Assembly: GCF_001026905.1 (NCBI RefSeq)
Contig: NZ_LAQL01000002.1
Span: forward strand, 496,001-560,000
Length of the DNA: 64,000 nt
Reading direction: 5' to 3'
Source: Kiloniella spongiae
Lineage (GTDB): Bacteria; Pseudomonadota; Alphaproteobacteria; Kiloniellales; Kiloniellaceae
How positions within the stretch are numbered: the stretch's first letter is position 1; the number at the start of each line of letters is the position of its first letter. Shown here in pieces: positions 1 through 8,452 of this stretch. The position numbers and the translations under genes are program-made. The notes under the pieces are model-generated. The model was not told the DNA's origin, made no database searches, and saw only the letters and a list, made by a program, of their open reading frames with translations.

Positions 1-262
1 GGATGAGACACTCTGTTTCACGGAATTGGTTTTCACTATCCACTCTCTGCGCCCAAAGAAGCATGTTTTCCAATGCTGATACATACGTCGCCATCCAAGC
101 ATAGCCATGTGCTGCAAATTGATTTTCTTCGATGCGCACAGCAGAAATACGATCACCATCTAGTGTTTGCTCAAGCAAATAATTACGTGCTTTTTCCTGT
201 AAAGATTTGGCTGATGTAATCGCTTTTTCGCAACGAGAAAAAAACACATAAGTTTCAGACAT
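1..262 (-). CDS. mcd: Methylsuccinyl-CoA dehydrogenase, N-terminal fragment (probable)
   Basis: The gene starts at the ATG at 262, after a GAGG ribosome site, and runs off the left edge, so only about 87 N-terminal residues are visible. They contain the sequence QFAAHGYAWMATYV. This is typical of the extra N-terminal helical domain of the acyl-CoA dehydrogenase subfamily that includes methylsuccinyl-CoA dehydrogenase. That flavoenzyme oxidises (2S)-methylsuccinyl-CoA to mesaconyl-CoA in the ethylmalonyl-CoA pathway and passes electrons to ETF. The catalytic domain is outside the window. The specific assignment leans on the neighbours: ccr lies directly upstream in the same direction and ecm is divergent. 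A generic acyl-CoA dehydrogenase remains possible. Confidence 0.7.
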   Translation of the reverse strand, partial: MSETYVFFSRCEKAITSAKSLQEKARNYLLEQTLDGDRISAVRIEENQFAAHGYAWMATYVSALENMLLWAQRVDSENQFRETECLI

Positions 263-390
263 TTTTCTGCCTCTAGAGAAATAACACCAAAAATAATCAA
301 ATAAATAACCCAGACAAAAATAACCAAACAAAAAAGAGTTGAGTCAAAAATAGCTGGGCAACGATCTATCGAAACAAAAACAAACAATGA

Positions 391-476
391 AAAAGGTCGA
401 TAAGCGCAATAGCTCTCTATGGCTAGTAGCGACAGAGAAATGCATCCGTATAAGCATAACCATCGCGCTTATCGAC
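391..476 (-). terminator. Large stem-loop after ccr: terminator or small structured RNA
   Basis: A perfect 12-bp inverted repeat (GTCGATAAGCGC at 396-407, its complement at 465-476) encloses a 57-nt loop. Reading on the minus strand the stem is followed at once by CC and five Ts. It begins 12 nt after the ccr stop codon. The long loop contains shorter complementary pieces (ATGC/GCAT, CTCT/AGAG), so it may fold further. It could be the ccr terminator, a processed 3' small RNA, or an attenuator before mcd. The stem is seen; the role is inferred. Confidence 0.5.
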
Positions 477-487
477 AGCAGGAAACT

Positions 488-1771
488 CTAGGCGTCAATC
501 ACATCTTCCAACGTGCGTAAGCCCGGCCGCGTTGATTGAACGAGCACTGCCATATTCCCCGGCTTGTGTTCATTATTCATCATCTTGGTATGAGCCCGCG
601 GTATATCATCCCACGAGAAAACTTCAGACATGCAAGGATCAAGACGCTGCTCAATAACCAGTTGGTTTGCCTGCGACGCTTGCTTCAAGTTGGCGAAGTG
701 ACTGCCCTGAATTCGCTTTTGACGCATCCAGACGAACCGCGCATCAAAGGTCAGATTAAAGCCCGTTGTTCCGGCACAAAAAACAACCATGCCACCGCGT
801 TTCACAATATTGCAACTTACCGGGAAGGTTTGTTCGCCCGGATGTTCAAAGACAAAATCAACATCATTGCCCTTACCCGTAATATCCCAAATCGCCTTAC
901 CAAACTTGCGGACTTCTTTCATGTAATCCTTATAGCCCTCGACATCATTTACCTCGGGCAGACGCCCCCAACAATCGAAGTCACGACGATTCAAAACACC
1001 CTTCGCCCCCAAAGACATTACAAAATCACGCTTGGTTTCATCAGAAATAACACCAATTGCATTTGCGCCAGCAGTGGCTATGAGCTGAATTGCCATTGAT
1101 CCCAAACCACCGGATGCCCCCCAGACCAATACATTATGTCCGGGTCTTAGAATATGAGGGCGATGTCCAAACAACATACGATAGGCCGTGGCCAAGGTCA
1201 GGGTGTAACAAGCGGACTCTTCCCATGTCAGGTGACGGGGCCGATGCATAAGCTGTTGAGACTGAACCCGCGTGAATTGCGCAAAAGATCCATCAGGTGT
1301 TTCGTAACCCCAAATACGTTGGGAGGTAGAAAACATGGGATCACCACCATTACACTCTTCATCGTCCCCGTCATCCTGATTACAATGAACAATGACTTCA
1401 TCGCCAACTTTCCAGCGCGTCACTTTTGATCCCACAGCCCAGACAATCCCAGACGCATCAGATCCGGCAATGTGATAGGGCTCTTTATGAACATCAAAGA
1501 CTGAAATTGGCTTGCCAAGACCGGCCCAGACACCGTTGTAATTAACGCCCGCTGCCATGACTAAAACAAGAACTTCGTTGTTTTCCAACTTTGGAATATC
1601 GACGACCTCAACCTGCATCGCCTGTTCAGGATTACCTTGTCGTTCTCTACGAATGGTCCAGGCGTACATCTGCTTAGGCACATGTCCCATCGGGGGAATT
1701 TCCCCAACTTCATAGAGATCTTTTTTTTCCTGGTGCGCCGTTATGTCCACGACTTTTGCTGTTTCACTCAT
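488..1771 (-). CDS. ccr: Crotonyl-CoA carboxylase/reductase
   Basis: Ccr carries out the NADPH-dependent reductive carboxylation of crotonyl-CoA to (2S)-ethylmalonyl-CoA, the key step of the ethylmalonyl-CoA pathway. It is a zinc-independent medium-chain dehydrogenase/reductase. The protein shows the GroES-like N-terminal half, a nucleotide-binding GASGGLGSMA motif and the family's HCNQDDGDDEECNGGDPMF segment. It ends with HKPGNMAVLVQ. I chose the ATG at 1771 (427 residues, close to the usual ~430), with AAGG just upstream. The frame stays open for 40 more codons to 1891, but that extension (MCIAKKSTQA...) does not look like Ccr and lies in the intergenic promoter region. The gene is divergent from ecm, and mcd follows it in the same direction. 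Confidence 0.95.
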   Translation of the reverse strand: MSETAKVVDITAHQEKKDLYEVGEIPPMGHVPKQMYAWTIRRERQGNPEQAMQVEVVDIPKLENNEVLVLVMAAGVNYNGVWAGLGKPISVFDVHKEPYHIAGSDASGIVWAVGSKVTRWKVGDEVIVHCNQDDGDDEECNGGDPMFSTSQRIWGYETPDGSFAQFTRVQSQQLMHRPRHLTWEESACYTLTLATAYRMLFGHRPHILRPGHNVLVWGASGGLGSMAIQLIATAGANAIGVISDETKRDFVMSLGAKGVLNRRDFDCWGRLPEVNDVEGYKDYMKEVRKFGKAIWDITGKGNDVDFVFEHPGEQTFPVSCNIVKRGGMVVFCAGTTGFNLTFDARFVWMRQKRIQGSHFANLKQASQANQLVIEQRLDPCMSEVFSWDDIPRAHTKMMNNEHKPGNMAVLVQSTRPGLRTLEDVIDA

Positions 1772-1918
1772 CTTAGCCTTATCCCCATTCCTGCCACCTT
1801 TTTGGTGGTCTTTGATATCGCCCGGAGCGGCAAAAACTTTCTCACTGTTAAAAATCAGTTTAGCTTGAGTTGATTTTTTTGCAATGCACAATTATTATAT
1901 TTTTACTAAACACTGGAT

Positions 1919-1952
1919 AATATAGTAATTTTATGTCTATATTTTAACATAA
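1919..1952. promoter_or_regulatory. Palindromic elements in the ccr/ecm divergent promoter region
   Basis: The very AT-rich region between ccr and ecm (1772-1987) must hold both divergent promoters. It contains two overlapping inverted repeats: AATATAG (1919-1925) with CTATATT (1937-1943), and TTATGT (1931-1936) with ACATAA (1947-1952). They look like operator half-sites for a dimeric regulator. In other alphaproteobacteria this pathway is controlled by regulators such as CcrR or RamB, but I cannot tell which protein would bind here. Confidence 0.35.
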
Positions 1953-1987
1953 TAGCGACAATAACGAAAAATTCAGGGAAATTTCGA

Positions 1988-4015
1988 ATGTCTGATGGTT
2001 CAAAAAAAACAACCAACAACGCACATGCAGCAAAAACAGCTGATCGCCCCTGGTTATTCAGGACCTATGCAGGTCATTCCACTGCGAAGACATCCAATGA
2101 ACTGTACAAAACGAATCTGAAAAAAGGGCAAACAGGCCTTTCTGTCGCCTTTGATCTTCCGACGCAAACAGGCTACGACTCGGATCATATCCTCGCTCAG
2201 GGCGAAGTGGGTAAAGTAGGTGTTCCCATCTCTCACCTGGGGGATATGGAAACACTGTTTCACGAGATCCCATTGGATCAAATGAATACATCTATGACTA
2301 TTAATGCAACTGCCCCTTGGTTATTGGCGCTCTACATCGCCTGCGCAGAAAAACAAGGTGCGGACCGAAGCAAACTTTCGGGAACAACACAAAACGATCT
2401 AATCAAAGAATATCTGTCTCGTGGTACTTATATTTTCCCTCCACAGCAATCCATGCGCCTTATCACCGATGTGATTTCCTTTACCTATAGCGAAGTACCT
2501 AAATGGAACCCTATGAATGTCTGCTCCTACCACCTTCAGGAAGCTGGGGCGACACCAGTTCAGGAACTTGCTTACGCATTGGCAACGGCCATATCCGTGC
2601 TTGATGCGGTGAAAGCTTCCGGGCAAGTGCCCGATCATGATTTCTCCAAGGTGGTCGGCAGGATTTCATTCTTCGTAAACGCCGGGGTGCGCTTTGTAAC
2701 CGAACTTTGCAAGATGCGCGCGTTTACACGGCTCTGGGATGAAATCTGTCAGGAACGATACGGCGTAACAGAAGAAAAATATCGACGCTTCAGATATGGC
2801 GTACAGGTTAATTCACTTGGTCTCACGGAACAACAACCTGAAAATAACGTCTATCGCATCTTGCTTGAAATGTTGGCTGTTGTCCTATCCAAAGACGCCA
2901 GAGCCCGGGCTGTCCAGCTTCCGGCCTGGAATGAGGCCATGGGACTGCCACGCCCGTGGGACCAACAGTGGTCCCTGAGATTGCAACAAATTGTGGCTTT
3001 TGAATCTGATCTTCTTGAATATGGCGATATTTTCAACGGCTCTACTGAGATTGAAAATAAAGTTCAGGCATTGATGGCCGAAGCAAAGGAAGAACTTGCC
3101 CGCATAGAAGAAATGGGCGGTGCGGTCGCCGCGGTAGAAAGTTCTTACATGAAAGGCAAGTTGGTTGAATCAGCGGCACAAAGATTCAGAGACATCGAAA
3201 ACGGCGACCTCACGGTAATTGGCGTCAATAAGCATACCGAAACAGAGCCCTCTCCCCTAACAACTGGTGAAGACAACGGTTTCTTAAAAACTGATGACGC
3301 AGCAGAAGCCCAACAGGTTGAAAAATTAAAGCTTTGGCGTAAAAACAGAAATGCTGATGACGTTACGCAAGCACTCTCTCAACTCAGAGCCGCAGCGATG
3401 GAAAACAATAACATCATGGAAAGCTCCATCGCTTGTGCACACGCAGGCGTCACAACGGGTGAATGGGCACAAACACTCCGAGAAATCTTTGGCGAGTTTC
3501 GCGCCCCCACAGGTGTTGGACAAAGTACGATCAACGAAAGTGATTTGGATAGCATGACAAAAATACGCTCGGATCTAAATCAACTAGCAGAAAAACTTGG
3601 CCGCCGCCCCAAGATGCTCGTTGGCAAGCCGGGCCTTGATGGTCATTCAAACGGTGCAGAGCAGATTGCTGTACGCGCAAAAGAAGCTGGATACGAAGTC
3701 GTCTACGAAGGTATTCGCTTAACACCGGCACAAATTGTAAATGCCGCATTGGAAGAAGGGGTCCATATTATAGGTCTATCCATTCTTTCCGGGTCGCACG
3801 TCCCCTTGGTAAAAGAGATTATACTGAAAATGGAAAAGGCAGGAATTGCGGACATCCCCTTGGTCGTTGGCGGCATCATCCCAAAGAAAGACGCCGAACA
3901 TCTATTGGAATTAGGTGTTTCCGCCGTCTATACGCCAAAGGATTTCGATCTCGGCTCCATACTCAGCGATATAACGGGCATATTATCTGCCCCTTATAAA
4001 ACGGCTGCGGAATAA
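1988..4015 (+). CDS. ecm: Ethylmalonyl-CoA mutase (coenzyme B12-dependent)
   Basis: Ecm converts (2R)-ethylmalonyl-CoA to (2S)-methylsuccinyl-CoA using adenosylcobalamin. The 675-residue protein has the methylmalonyl-CoA mutase TIM-barrel domain first (about residues 20-390, with SVAFDLPTQTGYDSD). After a charged linker comes the B12-binding domain (about 535-670) with the GLDGHSNG motif, matching DxHxxG, and downstream GLSILSGSH. Length and single-chain architecture fit Ecm; methylmalonyl-CoA mutase large subunits are usually longer. The divergent ccr, the mcd fragment and the adenosyltransferase at 5.9 kb support the assignment. A GGGAAA sequence lies about 5 nt before the ATG. Methylmalonyl-CoA mutase is the main alternative. 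Confidence 0.93.
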   Translation: MSDGSKKTTNNAHAAKTADRPWLFRTYAGHSTAKTSNELYKTNLKKGQTGLSVAFDLPTQTGYDSDHILAQGEVGKVGVPISHLGDMETLFHEIPLDQMNTSMTINATAPWLLALYIACAEKQGADRSKLSGTTQNDLIKEYLSRGTYIFPPQQSMRLITDVISFTYSEVPKWNPMNVCSYHLQEAGATPVQELAYALATAISVLDAVKASGQVPDHDFSKVVGRISFFVNAGVRFVTELCKMRAFTRLWDEICQERYGVTEEKYRRFRYGVQVNSLGLTEQQPENNVYRILLEMLAVVLSKDARARAVQLPAWNEAMGLPRPWDQQWSLRLQQIVAFESDLLEYGDIFNGSTEIENKVQALMAEAKEELARIEEMGGAVAAVESSYMKGKLVESAAQRFRDIENGDLTVIGVNKHTETEPSPLTTGEDNGFLKTDDAAEAQQVEKLKLWRKNRNADDVTQALSQLRAAAMENNNIMESSIACAHAGVTTGEWAQTLREIFGEFRAPTGVGQSTINESDLDSMTKIRSDLNQLAEKLGRRPKMLVGKPGLDGHSNGAEQIAVRAKEAGYEVVYEGIRLTPAQIVNAALEEGVHIIGLSILSGSHVPLVKEIILKMEKAGIADIPLVVGGIIPKKDAEHLLELGVSAVYTPKDFDLGSILSDITGILSAPYKTAAE

Positions 4016-4297
4016 CATTCTGTAATTCTCTCGTTAAGAGAAAAGTCGCTTTAAAGAAAATAACTCGGGCAAGAATTTCTCAACCATAAAGAAACAAGCT
4101 TGAGTATTTCTTCGCGCTCACTAAAAAGTGAGTTCTAATCTTAAAAGACTGCTCCCATTTAATCTTAAGAAAGTTTATGCATGGCCCTTGTAATAGTTGA
4201 TGCCATCCATACATAGATCATCAAATTCAATTTTTTCGTACTTAGACATTTGTTTTGTCAGTACTTTTCAGCTCAATTGATGAGCAAAGAGATCAAA
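4016..4297. other. AT-rich intergenic stretch after ecm
   Basis: No convincing gene is seen between ecm and the small ORF at 4298. One short hairpin (CTCACT 4117-4122, loop AAAA, AGTGAG 4127-4132) is followed by a T-rich but not T-run sequence and may be a weak terminator for ecm. A second non-coding stretch, 4478-4622, leads into the Nudix gene and shows nothing recognisable apart from that gene's ribosome site. Confidence 0.3.
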
Positions 4298-4477
4298 ATG
4301 AACCTTATATTTCGCATCGCTTTTTCAGCAGCCCTTCTTGTCTTCGGTGTTATGTTTCTGGGGCGATCTCACGCACCTAGCGTGCAACCAACAGCCATTC
4401 TTGAATCAAAAAGCTCCCTTGAAACACCACAAGAGTTAATGGAGCTTAAAAAGTCAGAAACAACCATCCACGGCTAG
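4298..4477 (+). CDS. Small putative membrane or exported protein
   Basis: This is a 59-residue ORF from the ATG at 4298; the frame is open upstream to 4250. It begins MNLIFRIAFSAALLVFGVMF, a hydrophobic segment that could be a signal anchor or an uncleaved signal peptide, followed by a polar tail rich in Ser, Glu and Lys. AAAGAG lies about 8 nt before the start and is a weak ribosome site. I do not recognise the family. It stands alone between ecm and the Nudix gene. It could be a chance ORF. Confidence 0.4.
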   Translation: MNLIFRIAFSAALLVFGVMFLGRSHAPSVQPTAILESKSSLETPQELMELKKSETTIHG

Positions 4478-4622
4478 AATAAGCTTTCGAAACGAATTTC
4501 GATTCAAAACAAGCGCTTTCCCCCTAACCATTACATATAAATTCCATTGCCAATAAATCTGGGAAATCGCAATATACTCCTGAAATAGTGCCTCCCCGCA
4601 GCGAATAATTCAGGAGTTCTCT

Positions 4623-5483
4623 TTGTCTTTGTTAGAGCGCGTCAAAACTTGCCATATCTGGCAGCCAGAAAACTACCGTTCCTTTATCATCAATAATGAA
4701 GTTCACGGGCACATCACACATGATCTTTCGACGAAGCTAAAAGATTTTTCCAATGTCTTTAACGTTTCATCACAAAGCGTCGCTCTTTCTTCCGAACTAA
4801 CAACATTTAAAGATCGCACCAACGAAGTCGAGAACGTGATCAAGACCTTGGTAAAAGAAGGTATTATTCCAAGATGGCGGGATGAAGAGTACGCGGTAAC
4901 CAATAGCTGGCATCGGCCACCTCTTTTTAAAATGGATCGCGGCGCTTCTGGCCATTTTGGCATTCGAAGTTATGGTGTTCACGTCAACGGTCTTGTAAAG
5001 ACCGAAGAAGGCTTAAAGGTTTGGGTAGGAAAGCGCTCATTATCCAAACCCAATGCACCGGGAGAACTTGACCATATCGTGGCAGGTGGCCAACCCTATG
5101 GCCTGAGCATACTGGAAAATCTGATCAAAGAAGCCGAAGAAGAGGCCAATATACCGCGCGCAATATCATCAGCGGCCAAAGCAACAGGCATGGTTACCTA
5201 TCGCTGCGAACGCCCCGATGGCCTGAAAAATGATCATCTCTACACCTATGATCTTTATCTTGACGAAAGCTTCACCCCAAAAAACATGGACGGAGAGGTA
5301 GAAGAATTCTACCTTTGGCCCATAGAAAAAATCATTGACCGCATCACAGATACTGATGATTTCAAATACAATGTCAGCCTTGTTTTGATACATTTCCTTA
5401 TCAGAGAAGGATATCTTGCACCTGATGAAGACACCTATTCAGATCTTATAAAAGGTATGCACCGCCAAGACATGGCGTCATAA
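4623..5483 (+). CDS. Nudix hydrolase with N-terminal DUF4743 domain
   Basis: The 286-residue protein has an N-terminal DUF4743-like half (about 1-120) and a C-terminal Nudix fold like that of eukaryotic thiamine pyrophosphokinase-related proteins (Tnr3 type). The Nudix box is seen near residue 157 as GGQPYGLSILENLIKEAEEE. The core KEAEEEAN fits RExxEExG with conservative changes. The usual first Glu is Leu, which is common in this subfamily. Members hydrolyse oxidised or damaged thiamine diphosphate in some organisms; the substrate here is not known. The TTG start is supported by AGGAG at 4612-4616, 6 nt upstream. The gene precedes a HIG1 gene by 49 nt and may be cotranscribed with it. Confidence 0.85.
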   Translation: MSLLERVKTCHIWQPENYRSFIINNEVHGHITHDLSTKLKDFSNVFNVSSQSVALSSELTTFKDRTNEVENVIKTLVKEGIIPRWRDEEYAVTNSWHRPPLFKMDRGASGHFGIRSYGVHVNGLVKTEEGLKVWVGKRSLSKPNAPGELDHIVAGGQPYGLSILENLIKEAEEEANIPRAISSAAKATGMVTYRCERPDGLKNDHLYTYDLYLDESFTPKNMDGEVEEFYLWPIEKIIDRITDTDDFKYNVSLVLIHFLIREGYLAPDEDTYSDLIKGMHRQDMAS

Positions 5484-5532
5484 GGCCGAAAATAAAGATC
5501 AGCACAAAAAGATTATTCCAGGAAAAACAATT

Positions 5533-5730
5533 ATGGACAGTTTTCTAAACATTTTGATGGGGCTTTCGCTTGTTGCAGTCGTCATTATTCTTTTTGCCGG
5601 ACTTATTAGCATGGCCCGTGGCGGTGAATATAACAAAGAACACGCCAACAAATTCATGCGCTATCGTGTCTTGGCTCAAGGTATTGCACTTATTATTTTC
5701 ATGATCGCTTTTTGGGCGAAAGGCCAATGA
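5533..5730 (+). CDS. HIG1 domain twin-transmembrane protein
   Basis: This 65-residue protein has two predicted membrane helices (about 6-28 and 46-63). They are joined by a polar loop with GGEYNKEHANKFMRYRVLAQ, the hallmark of the HIG1 domain. In mitochondria HIG1 proteins are associated with respiratory complexes III and IV. Alphaproteobacterial members are small membrane proteins of unproven function, often found near Nudix and cobalamin adenosyltransferase genes as here. The start is an ATG; upstream AGGAAAA (5519-5525) could serve as the ribosome site. Confidence 0.85.
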   Translation: MDSFLNILMGLSLVAVVIILFAGLISMARGGEYNKEHANKFMRYRVLAQGIALIIFMIAFWAKGQ

Positions 5731-5843
5731 TCAAATGCCAAAATAGTTGAACACACCTTTGCGACTGAAAATTTCAGCTTAATTCATCAAAAGTCAGTCG
5801 CATCGGTGATATATCCCCGAACTCCTTCCAAGGTATTCTGTCA

Positions 5844-5870
5844 AACAGTTAAAGAAAAAGGCCAACTGTT
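5844..5870 (+). promoter_or_regulatory. Inverted repeat in leader of the adenosyltransferase gene
   Basis: AACAGTT (5844-5850) and AACTGTT (5864-5870) form a 7-bp inverted repeat with a 13-nt spacer. The flanks AAAGAAAAAGG and AAAAGAAAAGG also give an imperfect direct repeat about 20 nt apart. It lies 54 nt before the ATG at 5924. It could be an operator or a leader hairpin. It does not resemble a cobalamin riboswitch. Confidence 0.25.
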
Positions 5871-5923
5871 AAAAGAAAAGGAAGGACGACAAACTCAATC
5901 CGTTAGAAAGAGAGCTTGCTGTA

Positions 5924-6487
5924 ATGGTCCAATTGACACGTATCTACACAAGAGGCGGCGACAAAGGTAAAACGTCGCTTGGATCCGGTAAACGCGTCCA
6001 TAAACACGACCTGCGTGTTGAAGCTTATGGAACCGTTGACGAAACAAACGCCATCGTAGGTATTGCACGGCTGCACAGCAAAGATCTTGTTGATGACATT
6101 CTAGCTCGTATTCAAAATGATCTTTTCGATCTTGGCGCAGACCTCTGTTGCCCGGAAGAAAAAGACCCTGAATACCCTCCGTTAAGAATCACTGCCGAGC
6201 AGGTAGAGAGACTTGAACAGGAAATAGATGATTTAAATGCTGATTTAGCGCCTTTGAAGTCATTTATTCTTCCCGGCGGGAGTGAAATTGCAGCTTACCT
6301 GCATCAGGCCAGAACCGTTTCACGCAGAGCCGAACGCTTGGTATCGGCCCTGAGTCAAACAGAAGAAATCAACCCTGAGGGATTGAAATATATCAATCGT
6401 CTTTCCGATTTGTTTTTTGTTCTTTCTCGCCATGTCAATGACAAGGGAGCAAAGGACGTGCTCTGGGTACCCGGGGCAAACCGATAA
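5924..6487 (+). CDS. pduO: Cob(I)alamin adenosyltransferase, PduO/MMAB type
   Basis: This ATP:cob(I)alamin adenosyltransferase makes adenosylcobalamin, the cofactor needed by Ecm. The N-terminus MVQLTRIYTRGGDKGKTSLG contains the TRxGDxGxT ATP-binding signature. The residues VEAYGTVDETNA and the later RTVSRRAERLV helix are typical PduO-type active-site and subunit-contact segments. The length of 187 residues is normal for the stand-alone family, which is unrelated in sequence to CobA/CobO. Its proximity to ecm and etf suggests it serves the ethylmalonyl-CoA pathway. The start is the ATG at 5924, after a GAAAGAGAGC stretch. Confidence 0.92.
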   Translation: MVQLTRIYTRGGDKGKTSLGSGKRVHKHDLRVEAYGTVDETNAIVGIARLHSKDLVDDILARIQNDLFDLGADLCCPEEKDPEYPPLRITAEQVERLEQEIDDLNADLAPLKSFILPGGSEIAAYLHQARTVSRRAERLVSALSQTEEINPEGLKYINRLSDLFFVLSRHVNDKGAKDVLWVPGANR

Positions 6488-6637
6488 TCTTCGGGAGAAA
6501 GTCTTCAGGGGATCATTGACAGGGTATGTCGGCGGGCCTAAGGTTCCCGGCGACTGGCTGTTAGAGAGTAAAGTGACGGGTCTTTAGATTCTTGTCATTT
6601 TGCTTAGGTAAAGCGCGAATATTAAGGATACTTCTAG

Positions 6638-7387
6638 ATGAAAGTACTCGTCCCAATCAAACGCGTTATAGACGCGAACGTGCAGGTTCGGGTTAAATCT
6701 GACCAGACTGGCGTTGAATTAACAAACGTCAAAATGGCGATGAACCCGTTCTGTGAGATTGCGGTTGAGCAAGCTGTACGCATGAAAGAAGCTGGCATTG
6801 CCAGTGAGATCATTGTTGTTTCAGCTGGACCAGCCCAGGCTCAAGAAACTCTCCGTACTGGCCTTGCTATGGGCGCAGATCGTGGCATTCACATTCAGAG
6901 CGACGAAGACCTGCAGCCATTGGCAATTGCCAAACTGCTAAAAGCTGTTGTTGCCAATGAAGAGCCCGGTCTCGTTATCCTTGGGAAACAGGCAATTGAT
7001 GGTGACAACAATCAAACAGGTCAGATGCTTTCTGCCCTTCTTGGTTGGTCACAAGGCACTTTCATCTCTGCTGTTGAAGTGGCAGGTGACAAACTGAACA
7101 TCACACGTGAAGTTGATGGCGGCCTGCAAAACGCAAGCCTTCCAATGCCAGCGGTTCTGACAGTGGATCTTCGTTTGAACGAGCCACGCTATGCATCGCT
7201 TCCAAACATCATGAAAGCGAAGAAGAAGCCTATCGACGCAACATCGCCTGCTGATCTTGGCGTTGATGCTGCCCCACGTGTCAGCACGCTGAAGGTTACC
7301 GAACCGCCTGCACGTGATGCCGGTGTTATCGTTGGTTCCGTTGCCGAACTGGTCGACAAACTCAAGAACGAAGCAAAGGTGATCTAA
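6638..7387 (+). CDS. etfB: Electron transfer flavoprotein, beta subunit
   Basis: EtfB pairs with EtfA to carry electrons from acyl-CoA dehydrogenases (such as the Mcd fragment at the left edge) to ETF-ubiquinone oxidoreductase. The 249-residue protein begins [20 protein letters not shown] and has the family signature around residues 165-185 ([20 protein letters not shown]) and the AMP-binding region [20 protein letters not shown] lies about 10 nt before the ATG. etfA follows after 2 nt. A possible -35 TTGACA (6516-6521) lies in the 150-nt leader, but the matching -10 is poor. Confidence 0.97.
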   Translation: MKVLVPIKRVIDANVQVRVKSDQTGVELTNVKMAMNPFCEIAVEQAVRMKEAGIASEIIVVSAGPAQAQETLRTGLAMGADRGIHIQSDEDLQPLAIAKLLKAVVANEEPGLVILGKQAIDGDNNQTGQMLSALLGWSQGTFISAVEVAGDKLNITREVDGGLQNASLPMPAVLTVDLRLNEPRYASLPNIMKAKKKPIDATSPADLGVDAAPRVSTLKVTEPPARDAGVIVGSVAELVDKLKNEAKVI

Positions 7388-7389
7388 CG

Positions 7390-8322
7390 ATGTCTATTCT
7401 AGTTATCGCCGAACACGACAATTCAAGCATCAAGCCTGCTACGCTAAACACCGTTACCGCAGCAACACAGCTGGGTGATGATGTTCATATTCTTGTTGCG
7501 GGCTCTGGCTGTGCTGCAGCTGGCGAAGCTGCTGCAAAAATCGCCGGTGTTTCCAAGGTTCTTGTTTCTGACGCATCTGAATATGCTCAGGACATTGCAG
7601 AAAACATTGCGCCATTGATCGTTAATCTTGCGTCTAGTTACAGCCACGTACTGGCACCGGCAACGACCTATGGTAAAAATATTCTTCCCCGTGCTTCAGC
7701 ACTGTTGGATGTGCAACAGATCTCAGAGATTACAGCAATTGAATCTGCAGATACTTTTGTTCGCCCGATCTATGCTGGTAATGCGCTGGCAACGGTTCAA
7801 TCTTCTGATGCAATCAAGCTTATTACCATTCGCGGTACAGCTTTTGATGCTGCAGCAGAAGAAGGCGGATCAGCACCAGTTGAAACTGTTGACGCAACAG
7901 GCGATGCCGGTCTTTCCACGTTTGAAGGACAGGAACTGACTAAATCCGAGCGCCCTGAATTGACAACCGCTGGCGTTGTTATTTCAGGTGGTCGCGGTAT
8001 GCAGAACGGCGAAAACTTTGCAATGCTGGAACGCGTTGCAGATAAGCTTGGCGCTGCTGTTGGCGCGTCTCGTGCCGCTGTTGATGCCGGTTATGTACCG
8101 AATGACTACCAGGTCGGCCAGACAGGTAAAGTTGTCGCACCAGATCTCTACATTGCTGTAGGGATCTCTGGCGCGATTCAGCACCTTGCCGGGATGAAAG
8201 ACTCAAAGGTCATCGTTGCTATCAATAAAGACGAAGAAGCTCCAATCTTCCAGGTTGCTGACTATGGCCTGGTTGCGGATCTTTTTGATGCGGTTCCCGA
8301 GCTTGAAAACGAGCTTGGATAA
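7390..8322 (+). CDS. etfA: Electron transfer flavoprotein, alpha subunit
   Basis: EtfA is the FAD-carrying subunit of the ETF heterodimer. The 310-residue protein has the N-terminal nucleotide-binding-like domain and the conserved C-terminal FAD domain. That domain contains [34 protein letters not shown] and [17 protein letters not shown], ending in the usual [15 protein letters not shown]. It starts 2 nt after etfB, so the two are certainly one operon. The perfect hairpin at 8394-8427 ends the operon. Confidence 0.97.
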   Translation: MSILVIAEHDNSSIKPATLNTVTAATQLGDDVHILVAGSGCAAAGEAAAKIAGVSKVLVSDASEYAQDIAENIAPLIVNLASSYSHVLAPATTYGKNILPRASALLDVQQISEITAIESADTFVRPIYAGNALATVQSSDAIKLITIRGTAFDAAAEEGGSAPVETVDATGDAGLSTFEGQELTKSERPELTTAGVVISGGRGMQNGENFAMLERVADKLGAAVGASRAAVDAGYVPNDYQVGQTGKVVAPDLYIAVGISGAIQHLAGMKDSKVIVAINKDEEAPIFQVADYGLVADLFDAVPELENELG

Positions 8323-8393
8323 TTTTTTGTCTTATCTCTCTCACTTATTGAGACTTGATATTTCAAAAATCGATCTGCAATGATACCCTACGA

Positions 8394-8427
8394 CAAGACG
8401 CTATCAAACATGGTAGCGTCTTGTTTT
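8394..8427 (+). terminator. Rho-independent terminator of etfBA
   Basis: CAAGACGCTA (8394-8403) pairs perfectly with TAGCGTCTTG (8414-8423) across a 10-nt loop and is followed by TTTT. It lies 72 nt after the etfA stop and just before the hbd leader, so hbd probably has its own promoter or is reached by read-through. Confidence 0.8.
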
Positions 8428-8452
8428 AAATTATAGAGTAGCGGAAAGGCTC

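Noticed and set aside
536-1099. 187-codon plus-strand ORF inside ccr
   Set aside because: It is antisense to a clear ccr coding region with intact family motifs. It has no ribosome site and no recognisable protein features.
1772-1891. 40-codon N-terminal extension of Ccr
   Set aside because: It does not resemble Ccr N-termini and would occupy most of the divergent promoter region.
5731-5923. Cobalamin riboswitch upstream of the adenosyltransferase
   Set aside because: The leader is too short and lacks the conserved B12-box sequence; only a small repeat is present.
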